From positions 59,748,909 to 59,812,908 of the forward strand of contig NC_089234.1 in NCBI RefSeq assembly GCF_963924675.1: a DNA stretch of 64,000 bases, read 5' to 3'. The translations under genes were made by a program, and so were the position numbers. The notes beneath the pieces are model-generated. The model had not been told where the DNA came from and ran no database searches. It saw only the letters and a program-made list of their open reading frames with translations. This document shows positions 35,528-64,000 of this stretch, in pieces. Source of the DNA: Phocoena phocoena. Lineage: Eukaryota; Chordata; Mammalia; Artiodactyla; Phocoenidae. The stretch's first letter is position 1, and the number at the start of each line of letters is the position of its first letter.

Positions 35528-36466
35528 AGTACGCAGGCCTCTCACTGCTGTGGTCTCTCCCACTGCGGAGCACAGGCTCCAGACGTGCAGGCTCAGCGGC
35601 CATGGCTCATGGGCTCAGCCACTCCGCGGCATGTGGGATCTTCCCAGACCGGGGCACGAACCCGTGTCCCCTGCATCGGCAGGCGGACTCTCAACCACTG
35701 CGCCACCAGGGAAGCCCTGGCTTCACTTTTAAAGTGGCTTCAACATTCAAAGAAGAATTAGTCAGCCATTTAAATGGCTTCAACATTTAAAGAAGAATTA
35801 ATACCAATCCTTCTTTCAAAATGCAGATGAGGAGGGAACACTTCCAAAGGCATTTTAAGAGACCAGCACTACCCTATTCCAAAACCAGATAAAGATATTA
35901 CAAGAAAATAAAATTACAGGCCAATATCCCTGATGAATACAGATGCAAAAATCCTCCACGAAATATTAGCAACCTGGTTATTCACCCCACACTTGAATAG
36001 GGAAAGCTATAGGAAACATAATAGTGTTATTTGAGGGAGTATTCTGAAAAAAAAAAGGTAAATTTTCCATGGAGTGAGCACAGTGGTGTGGGGCATTCTG
36101 ATTGCTAATCATGGTTTCTACCTGGAGGCCCATAAAAGGAGGGCATCCCAAAGTGTGTTATGCTTTATTAGATTGGATAGAAGCTCCTCTGAAAAAGCTT
36201 CTGTTAAATCTATTTTTTCATTTTAATTCTGTATTTGGATCACTGCCTCTACTTTTCTCTGGGTATCATGTTATCCTTGGAAATACGCTGCCTCTTCAAA
36301 ATTGCTTAGACTTAACTTTTATATTTCTCTTAATCTTTTTCAAGTAGGCTGTGATTCTCTGGCTGATACTGTGTTCAACACTGTATGGACCTTGGGCTGC
36401 CGGCCCTTTATGAACAGTCAGCGGGCAGCCTGCATCTGTGCAGAAGAGGAAAAAGAAGACTTATGA
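16023..36466 (+). CDS. PLA2G12B: PLA2G12B, group XIIB secretory phospholipase A2-like protein
   Basis: Four coding exons (16023-16233, 26829-26917, 30430-30595, 36345-36466) join to 588 nt, a 195-residue protein, the same length as the human protein as I recall it. Residues 1-20 form a signal peptide ending LGGGLAQ. The conserved segment [13 protein letters not shown] (about residues 110-122) is the phospholipase active-site helix, but Leu replaces the catalytic His of CCxxHD. The family is known to lack lipase activity; it acts in the ER of liver and intestine to help load lipid onto apoB lipoproteins. The acidic C-terminus is EEEKEDL. No in-frame ATG precedes 16023. All introns are GT/AG with phases 1, 0 and 1. 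The gene faces OIT3 tail to tail. Its introns are rich in SINEs and L1, but no exon is damaged. Confidence 0.96.
16346..16519. repeat. Palindromic MITE-like DNA transposon relic
   Basis: Two long arms are imperfect reverse complements: ccagattcagcaactaaaaa...aataaacaac on the left and gttgtttatctgaaat...tttatctggc on the right. This is the shape of a small mammalian hairpin MITE. Family not assigned. In PLA2G12B intron 1. Confidence 0.65.
16520..18261. other. PLA2G12B intron 1, no clear repeat
   Basis: Apparently single-copy intronic sequence. A T-run of about 19 bases is at 17761-17779. No coding frame supported. Confidence 0.5.
18262..18372. repeat. MER5-type hAT fragment
   Basis: Text such as gggtaggtctggggtgggac, ttcacaggtgatcctg and gaccacactttgag is characteristic of MER5/Charlie-type non-autonomous DNA transposons. 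Confidence 0.6.
18477..18645. repeat. MER5A-type hAT element
   Basis: Nearly whole element: starts acagtggttccgaccttg, has ttagaatcacctggggga and cccaggtgattgcaaagtg, and ends gagcac. The ends are imperfect inverted repeats, as in MER5A. Confidence 0.75.
18885..18975. repeat. MER5-type fragment
   Basis: Partial copy with gattctgattcagtaggtct and cagactttgagaaatac. Confidence 0.55.
19025..19210 (+). repeat. MIR SINE
   Basis: Shows gaccttgggcaagttac, caacctttgtttcctcat, aataatacctaccttac and gttgttgtaagaattaaaga in MIR order. Confidence 0.75.
19211..21290. other. PLA2G12B intron 1, no clear repeat
   Basis: About 2 kb of apparently single-copy AT-rich intron. Short open frames here lack any coding signature. 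Confidence 0.5.
21291..21340. repeat. (AC)25 microsatellite
   Basis: Fifty uninterrupted bases of AC, so likely length-polymorphic. Confidence 0.97.
21890..22195 (+). mobile_element. CHR-1-type SINE, full length
   Basis: Head gcttccctggtggcgcagtg, long body with repeated caactactga and gcccgtgagc blocks, and end cagccaaaac. Target duplication aaaaatcactacctg / aaaaatcactacttg at 21875-21889 and 22196-22210. Confidence 0.92.
22484..22689 (+). mobile_element. CHR-2-type SINE
   Basis: Full copy with A tail. Target duplication aaaaaatgaaatggc at 22469-22483 and 22690-22704. Confidence 0.93.
22705..23750 (+). mobile_element. Old L1/HAL1-like fragments
   Basis: 22730-23220 resembles a decayed L1 ORF1-type (possibly HAL1) sequence. 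23225-23745 is an old L1 ORF2 end and 3' UTR (cattattcatagcagcact, ggaatattattcagccataa). No intact frame. Confidence 0.65.
23775..24033. repeat. Ancient interspersed repeat, left half
   Basis: Matches a mammal-wide repeat with the wording 'taacaaacatttattgtatcacacagtttctgagggtcagg'-like (here split by small changes). I cannot name the family safely. Its right half continues at 24343 after an L1 insertion. Confidence 0.5.
24047..24325 (-). mobile_element. 5'-truncated cetacean L1, 3' end
   Basis: Reverse-strand L1 3' UTR (ctttattggagtataattg...ctcccaccctccc) beginning with a T-run. Flanked by agaagttgtagcct (24034) and agaagttgtagtct (24326), a target duplication. It splits the ancient repeat. 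Confidence 0.88.
24343..24480. repeat. Ancient interspersed repeat, right half
   Basis: Continues the element broken at 24033: ttctgccatattctgttgat, cacacagaccaaccctagg, ggggatcactgagggcca. Confidence 0.5.
24481..24964. repeat. Probable ancient LTR or DNA element relic
   Basis: Phrases such as tctggccaaagggaagtaag, cttcttccatcctgctgctt and ttgtttaagcatctgaataa resemble widespread mammalian MaLR/MER-type repeats. Family not assigned. Confidence 0.4.
24965..25490 (+). mobile_element. Highly decayed L1
   Basis: Weak but ordered match to L1 ORF2 (ctgttgaaagacataaagga, ttaatctgtaaattcaatg) ending with an L1ME-like tail (atatttcataatacaaaata). Confidence 0.5.
25595..25780 (+). repeat. MIR SINE
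   Basis: Shows atgggctttggagtcaaaca, caggcaagtcacaaaacctc and ttatctggataatgggataa in MIR order. Confidence 0.75.
26340..26703 (-). mobile_element. CHR-1-type SINE
   Basis: Full reverse-strand copy with long body. Target duplication aggagcagtga at 26329-26339 and 26704-26714. Ends about 125 bp before PLA2G12B exon 2. Confidence 0.92.
26829..26917 (+). CDS. PLA2G12B: PLA2G12B coding exon 2
   Basis: Encodes [20 protein letters not shown]...KVPES. Acceptor ttccccTGCTAG|GA, donor GAAAGT|GTATGT. 89 nt, enters in phase 1 and exits in phase 0. Confidence 0.96.
26918..27798. other. PLA2G12B intron 2, single-copy part
   Basis: No repeat or gene recognised before the SINE at 27810. Confidence 0.5.
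27810..28029 (+). mobile_element. CHR-2-type SINE
   Basis: Full copy. Target duplication aactaagctta at 27799-27809 and 28030-28040. The tail is degenerate (A runs broken by C). Confidence 0.92.
28041..28805. other. PLA2G12B intron 2, no clear repeat
   Basis: Nothing recognised. Apparently single-copy. Confidence 0.45.
28822..29384 (+). mobile_element. 5'-truncated cetacean L1
   Basis: Last about 200 nt of ORF2 plus 3' UTR. 16-bp target duplication aaaagatccatgtcta at 28806-28821 and 29385-29400. Very similar in wording to the 3' end of the L1 at 11860-12460, so the same young family. Confidence 0.92.
29401..30429. other. PLA2G12B intron 2, microsatellite-bearing
   Basis: Contains an AT-rich (TA)n stretch at about 29567-29615 and a (TG)n at 29832-29868. 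Otherwise no recognised feature before exon 3. Confidence 0.5.
29832..29868. repeat. (TG)n microsatellite
   Basis: 37 bases of uninterrupted TG. Confidence 0.95.
30430..30595 (+). CDS. PLA2G12B: PLA2G12B coding exon 3
   Basis: Encodes [20 protein letters not shown] through [14 protein letters not shown] plus one base. Acceptor TTCCTCAG|ATGG, donor ACAAG|GTAGGA. Contains the altered active site with Leu for His. Confidence 0.96.
30596..31440. other. PLA2G12B intron 3, no clear repeat
   Basis: Apparently single-copy. Nothing recognised. Confidence 0.45.
31441..31845. repeat. Probable ancient repeat
   Basis: Phrases like cttcaataggttcctcttcc, ttaaatccaagtccttagca and agcctacctctccagcatca match a mammal-wide old repeat I cannot name with confidence. 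Confidence 0.4.
33423..33844 (-). mobile_element. CHR-1-type SINE, long
   Basis: Reverse-strand copy with an expanded body. 19-bp target duplication tgaggagtattgccatctt at 33404-33422 and 33845-33863. Confidence 0.92.
34019..34546 (-). mobile_element. CHR-1-type SINE interrupted by a CHR-2 SINE
   Basis: Outer duplication ttgatgct at 34011-34018 and 34547-34554. The head is split by a younger CHR-2 copy at 34297-34504. Confidence 0.88.
34297..34504 (-). mobile_element. CHR-2-type SINE nested in CHR-1
   Basis: Duplication tggcaggcagattctt (34281-34296) and tggcaggtggattctt (34505-34520), both inside the host SINE head. Shows CHR-2 activity after CHR-1. Confidence 0.92.
34831..35985 (+). mobile_element. 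Old L1, inverted 5' portion
   Basis: Plus-strand ORF2 text from the endonuclease-RT linker (aatgtggagattaaacaaca) to ccaatatccctgatgaatac, that is, ORF2 upstream of the region at which the - strand part stops. Frames are broken. A CHR-2 SINE interrupts it at about 35500-35717. Confidence 0.78.
35500..35717 (-). mobile_element. CHR-2-type SINE with long A tail
   Basis: Reverse-strand copy with about 30 T at its left end. The right duplication tggcttcactttt is at 35718-35730. The same motif occurs twice on the left (35468-35480 and 35487-35499). Confidence 0.9.
35986..36344. other. End of PLA2G12B intron 3
   Basis: Single-copy sequence with a polypyrimidine-rich stretch before the acceptor. 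Confidence 0.5.
36345..36466 (+). CDS. PLA2G12B: PLA2G12B coding exon 4 and stop
   Basis: Encodes [19 protein letters not shown] to EEEKEDL and the stop TGA at 36464-36466. The acceptor is the tandem AAG|TAG. Using the first gives 195 residues, using the second (exon start 36348) drops one Val. Confidence 0.93.
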
Positions 36467-36885
36467 GGAAGAGGTGATTTCTTTCCCATTTTGAGTGACA
36501 CCACAGCCATCAGTCTGGGAGATGGTAGTACGGCAGATGCGTCTCATTCTTTTTTCCAAAAGTTTGGATACCGCAAAGCAGGAGAAAGGAAACACTATTC
36601 TACAGCTGAAAAGTGAGTCATCATTTGAGGAGAATTGGAAAAAAGACATGGAGAGATTTGAAGACTATGCTTCACTTTAACACTGGTCTCCCCAGCCAAG
36701 ACATATTTGCCTGGAAATTCAGTTCTTAAAGACTAAAATACCAGGATTCCTGGAATTAATAATTATATTCATAAGTGAAATTTTGGAGAGTCCAACCATT
36801 TGGGAGGCAATGACTTTCCTCTGGTCCATGTTTCACTTGCCAGTAAGCATCTCACATTTAATAAAGTGTACTTTTTAGAAAATTT
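36467..36885 (+). other. PLA2G12B: PLA2G12B 3' UTR
   Basis: From the stop codon to the first good poly(A) signal AATAAA at 36860-36865. The cleavage site should fall about 15-25 nt later. Confidence 0.65.
36860..36865 (+). terminator. PLA2G12B: PLA2G12B poly(A) signal AATAAA
   Basis: First canonical hexamer downstream of the stop, followed by a T-rich stretch at 36871-36876. Confidence 0.65.
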
Positions 36886-37249
36886 GAAAAGAGATGAATG
36901 AATTCCATTATCACCAATATGCTTCCATTTCACTTAGAAGAGAACAGAACCCAACCTGGTAAGTTCCATCAATGGTAACAGTTATTCCCACTGGTGCTGA
37001 AGATATAAGAACAAGGCAAGGTCAGAGGCTTACCTGATTGAAGCCAATGGAGGTAGAGGTCAGATGGCGTTAGGCCTCTAAGATTCCATTTTTTTCCTTC
37101 ATTGAACTATTCCTGTTGAAATTCCCAATTACTAAGCAGTATTAGTGTCCTGTTACGATGAGAAGCACTTGGTAAAAACTGCCACTGAAGACAGCTAGGA
37201 AAATCCCTGAAAACTGAGGGGAGTGAGAGACTGAGGGCCATTCCCTAAA
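36886..37249. other. Intergenic, nothing recognised
   Basis: Apparently single-copy. Confidence 0.45.
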
Positions 37250-37405
37250 CTGTGGTTCTCAGCCCTGATTGCAGATTAGAGTCACCTGAGGAGCATTAAA
37301 AAAAACAGAGAATCTCTTGGGGGTGGGGGTGGTACCTACCTATTGGTATTTTAAAAACACCCCCCCCCCACTGATTCTGATGTACTGTGAGGCCTGAGGG
37401 CCACT
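37250..37405. repeat. MER5-type hAT element
   Basis: Shows actgtggttctcagccctga, gattagagtcacctgaggag and cactgattctgatgtactg in MER5 order. Confidence 0.65.
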
Positions 37406-37411
37406 AAAGTC

Positions 37412-37625
37412 AGGGATTGACAAATGAAGGCCCATGGGCCAGATCAGGCCCAACCCCTGTTTTGGTATAAAGTTTTACTGGAACGCAGCCAGTCTCACAT
37501 TTGTTTACGGCTGTTCTTGTGCTAGGACAACAGAGTTGAGTAGTTGTGACAGGGCCTGTATGGCCCAGGAAGCCTAAACTAGTTACCCTTTGGCCCTTTA
37601 CAGAAAAAGTTTGCCAATCTTTGAT
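37412..37625. repeat. hAT-type DNA transposon relic, copy 1
   Basis: Ordered phrases: gggccagatcaggcccaac, agttttactggaacgcagcc, cagagttgagtagttgtgac and cagaaaaagtttgccaatct. A second copy of the same family, same orientation, is at 48305-48515. Confidence 0.6.
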
Positions 37626-38313
37626 CTACATCATTTTCTCCTTTCCCTTCATTTTGTTAATTAATTTCACTGGGTCCAATACGAAGTGTTCGTTGCAGTT
37701 GTTTCTAAAAAAAAAAAAAGAAGAAAAACTGTTTTCTGATCTTATGTAAAGCCATAAAATGAATTGGCATATTAAGAAAGCAGATTTAACTGCAGATAAC
37801 ATTAATCTCTGTGGTTTAGGATATTTATCTCAATAAAATTTATTAAGCACCTACAAAATAGAGTACGGTATAGTTTTATACCTTTTTCTATTGTCTTATC
37901 AATCTGAGGGCATAGAATGCCAAATAACAGGGCATATGGTACCACATTTTAATTCTGTCTACAGTTCAGTCATTGAACCACTTAAATGCAAGTTAGTGAA
38001 TTTATTAACATTTATTAATTGAAAATAGTTTATTTAAGACAGCATAAAAACCTCAGAGGAAAATATTGTTCAGGAGAAAATCCAAATAGTATTTTTTTAG
38101 TACACACTTACAGTGATAAACTTCCAAATCCCCTATAACTACTCTGTCTTTGAATGGAAATTTCAGGGTATAATTATTGTTTACATATTTAAGGAGTCAG
38201 TGGGTATTTAAGTCATAATTTCAAGCAACTATTTAATTTTTTTAAGTTCCTAATTTGAAATACTATACCCAACTTCTGATTTTAGTCATGCTACTGCATC
38301 CAACACTAGGTGT
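37626..38313. other. Intergenic gap between the two 3' ends
   Basis: AT-rich sequence between the likely PLA2G12B and OIT3 poly(A) sites. No feature recognised. Confidence 0.45.
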
Positions 38314-38319
38314 TTTATT
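38314..38319 (-). terminator. OIT3: Candidate OIT3 poly(A) signal
   Basis: TTTATT on +, AATAAA on -, about 290 nt after the OIT3 stop codon. It is the nearest canonical hexamer. Confidence 0.5.
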
Positions 38320-38609
38320 GCAGGAAAGAAATGAGGGGCATGGGGTGAGCTGCTTTCTTGGTACACAGTGCAGCTTTCCACATTAGAAGATGAAGCCCCA
38401 CCTGGGACAGGTTGGTCAGCAGTGAGGTGATCTTTCCCGACCCAGTGGGCTAGAGTCAGAGTGAGTCAGTTCTGGGAGTTTGTCTAAACCCACAGTATAA
38501 GGTTTAAAGCAGCGCTGTGTTCTAGGGTGCCGGCTGATGTTCTCAGAGGGCGAGGGGAGAATTCCAAGGAGATAGGCAGCCAGAAGTAGGACTCGGGTGG
38601 TGGGTCGTC
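38320..38609 (-). other. OIT3: OIT3 3' UTR
   Basis: From the stop codon to the candidate poly(A) signal. No repeat recognised. Confidence 0.55.
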
Positions 38610-61554
<22,945 letters not shown>

Positions 61555-61634
61555 CCTTTTGGACCAGCCACCAGAGACAGACTGGAAAATCCTTTTAATT
61601 TCAGTTTTCCTTTGTCCGCTTCTTTTTCAAACAC

Positions 61635-61646
61635 TTTTTTAAAAGG
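61635..61646 (-). promoter_or_regulatory. TATA-like box of OIT3
   Basis: CCTTTTAAAAAA on -, 81-92 bp before the ATG, a plausible core promoter. A further candidate is gtttattgatat at 61785-61796, which on - reads atatcaataaac, like a ONECUT/HNF6 liver site. Motif-level evidence only. Confidence 0.35.
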
Positions 61647-61799
61647 CCTCTAGGCTCTTGTGAAGAAGACTTTTCAGTACTGGTTGGGGCTTTATCAGAG
61701 GAAGAGGATGAGTGGGATAAGGTGTCCATTGCTCTGGCCTTGACCCCAGATAGAAGCACTGCTTTACACTGTCAACAGAGTTAGTTTATTGATATTATT

Positions 61800-63079
61800 C
61801 TTTAGGGGAAAAAAAAGAAAAACCCTCACAATCCCTCATCCTCCTATTGTTTTTTTCTCAAGACTTCCCTGCAATTAGGCCTCCAGTATCTTATCCAGAA
61901 GGGAACTCTAAAAGAGGGACATCCCCTCACGTCAAAATCTTGTTTTGTGACTTCAAGGAACTGATTTCATGATATTGCAGCCATAGCATTGCAGATTACA
62001 TGAGAATGGGATAAAGCCTAATTTTTGGAAATGATCTTTAGAAAATGTCTTGGTCAGGTGGTCAAGGAGTTTACAATAGCACACAAAAGAGTAGTAAGGA
62101 CAGGTGTGGAATGAGGACAATATTCTCTTGAAGCAAACGTCCAAGTCTGTTTTATTATGGTCTTTGGTATCAAAACTTCCTAAAGAAACAAGGTTCAAGC
62201 TGTGTTTGAGCAGCAGTATCTCATGTTTTCATAGTGCCTTTCTTCTCCAAATTTAAAATGGTTTAGTGTTATTTATTTCACTAATTCTCACAGTAAGATA
62301 GGGGTAGGGGCTTCAGATTAGGAACTATTCATTAAATTGACGACACTGAAAAGTAAGTGACAAAGTTTACTAGAGTTTCAGTTTTAGACAAGAGAGGGAC
62401 AATGTAGGGTCCTGTATATGACATGTCACTAGACATAACCTTAGTGGTTACAGATTTGGAGTTTGCCAGCTTCCTGACATCCTACAGTGCGTAGAATGAG
62501 AATTGGCAAGCACTGTTACTGAAGATAAGGGGAAGGATAAAAAGAAGGGTAGAGAATAGGTTTTTGTTTGTTGTTTTTAAATATGATATTAAACAAGGAT
62601 CCACGTGAAACCAAAATTTTTCTCTCCTAATCTTACCTTGACATGATGCTTTGGGCTTCTATTATTTCTAAACTTTCTTCATCTATGCTTCTTTTCCTAA
62701 TAACAGAACTTCTAGTGCCTGGGAAAGAAATATTATTGTCATTTAGGAAGTAGTCCCTAAATTTGTCTTCATAATCTTTTAGCACATTTTCTTATTACAC
62801 TAAGTAGCATTCAAATTACTGTGGCCCCTTTCCTCTAGGGTTTCGGTTCAGTTAAACAGTAATGCTTACTAAGGGCCAGGTAACATGCTGGTCATGGGTA
62901 TTTGACAGTGATTAAGGTAAAAGAGGTTCCCACGAGCAGACTTTACAGTCTAGCAAGGGGTTTCCATTGATTTAACTTGTACTCAGCTACTTTATCACTA
63001 ATGCTAGTGGGACACAGGCAACTTGATCATTATTAGCTTATTAAGTTGCAATCTGATGGCAGCAATGGATGACTCTGGG
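61800..63079. other. OIT3 upstream region
   Basis: Apparently single-copy. No repeat or gene recognised. Confidence 0.45.
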
Positions 63080-63183
63080 ACTGAGGAACTGTTTCGTTGC
63101 AGGGTAGTGCTGCTACGTGGCAATGGTCTTAACTGAGGAACTGTTTCATTACAGGGTAGTGCTGCTAAGTGGCAATGGTCTTA
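63080..63183. repeat. 52-bp tandem duplication
   Basis: Two units of 52 bp (63080-63131, 63132-63183), each starting actgaggaactgtttc and ending caatggtctta, differing at three bases. Confidence 0.93.
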
Positions 63184-63424
63184 ACAGAAATAACAAAACC
63201 CTGCAATTTCCTGTCCCTGAGAAGCCATCTGACTGCTTCATATGTGTTGCAGAGAAACAGAGGACGTGTGCATGAGATAAACCCAGATTTGCTGCCAGGA
63301 TTGATTGCTAGAGTCAAGGACTTTTACCAGATAGTCCTTTGGTTCTGTAAACAAGTCTTCCCAGGATGGTAGGATATTTTTCTTATTCCTATTTTTTCTT
63401 TTTAGTTGACCGGCCGTTTCATTT

Positions 63425-63700
63425 TCATTTTTTATGATGAAAAATTTCAAATATATACAAAGTAGAAAAAACAATAAATAGTACCCAGCTGCCATAATAG
63501 TTAACATTTTGTCAATCTTATTTCATTTATACAGCAGTATGCATTTCTAACAAATGGCCTTTCTTTTTTATATAATCGTATTGTCATTATTACACCCATG
63601 GAAAGTAGCAGTAATTCCTTAATATCATCTAATACTCATTCCATATTTAAATTTCCCCAGTTGTTTCAAAAATTTCTTTGTATTGCTAGCTTGAGTCAGG
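63425..63700 (-). mobile_element. Old L1 3' UTR fragment
   Basis: Phrases gatgaaaaatttcaaatata, gtaattccttaatatcatct and aaatttccccagttgtttca match an L1ME-type 3' UTR on the - strand. Confidence 0.55.
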
Positions 63701-63718
63701 ATTCAAACAAGAGCTATA

Positions 63719-64000
63719 GGGGCTTCCCTGGTGGCACAGTGGTTAAGAATCCACCTGCCAATGCAGGGGACACGGTTCAATCCCTGGTCCGGGAAGATCC
63801 CACATGCCACAGAGCAACTCAGCCCGTGCGCCACAACTACTGCGTTCTAGAGCCCGTGAGCCACAACTACTAGAGCCCGCGCACCAAGAGAAGCCACCGC
63901 AATGAGAAGCCACCGCAGTGAGAAGCCCGTGCACTGCAACGAAGAGTTGCCCCCCCGTTCACCGCAACTAGAGGAAGCCCGTGTGCAACAACGAAGACCC
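63719..64000 (+). mobile_element. CHR-1-type SINE, cut by the window end
   Basis: Full head and most of the long body. It runs out of the window before the A tail. Confidence 0.9.

Noticed and set aside
36495..36680. 61-codon frame after the PLA2G12B stop
   Set aside because: Lies in the 3' UTR with no independent support.

Overview
This is nuclear DNA from a mammal, almost certainly a cetacean. The evidence is many tRNA-Glu-type SINEs of the cetacean CHR class (long CHR-1-like and shorter CHR-2-like copies), cetartiodactyl-style L1 3' ends, a mariner fossil of the kind known from cetartiodactyls, and old mammal-wide repeats (MIR, L2, L3, MER5).

Two protein-coding genes can be rebuilt exon by exon. 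PLA2G12B lies on the + strand with four coding exons between 16023 and 36466. It encodes a 195-residue secreted phospholipase A2-like protein with Leu in place of the catalytic His. OIT3 lies on the - strand with nine coding exons between 61554 and 38610. It encodes a 546-residue secreted D8C, EGF and ZP-domain protein. The genes converge tail to tail, with about 1.4 kb between their likely poly(A) sites. This matches the neighbourhood known on human 10q22. Both reading frames are intact and every junction has GT/AG and compatible phase. Both families are described as mainly hepatic or intestinal secretory-pathway proteins.

Layout: 1-14100 is a pile-up of L1 copies. A nearly full-length dead L1 lies inside the 3' UTR of an older L1, and that inner L1 is itself broken by two SINEs and a mariner with a TA duplication. 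14100-16022 is the PLA2G12B upstream region. 16023-36880 is PLA2G12B, whose introns carry SINEs, L1 pieces (including a 5'-inverted L1 with a SINE nested in a SINE), MIR and MER5. 36880-38310 is the intergenic gap. 38314-61650 is OIT3. 61650-64000 is OIT3 upstream sequence.

The most notable observations are: a 59-bp templated copy of OIT3 intron sequence pasted about 2.1 kb away between 21-bp direct repeats and next to a hairpin; a possible unannotated 96-nt phase-symmetric cassette exon in OIT3 intron 1; a CpG-rich island in the same intron; a NAGNAG tandem acceptor at the last PLA2G12B exon; a head-only SINE; and the D,D34D mariner relic. I saw no bacterial-type system, CRISPR, or novel multi-gene system.
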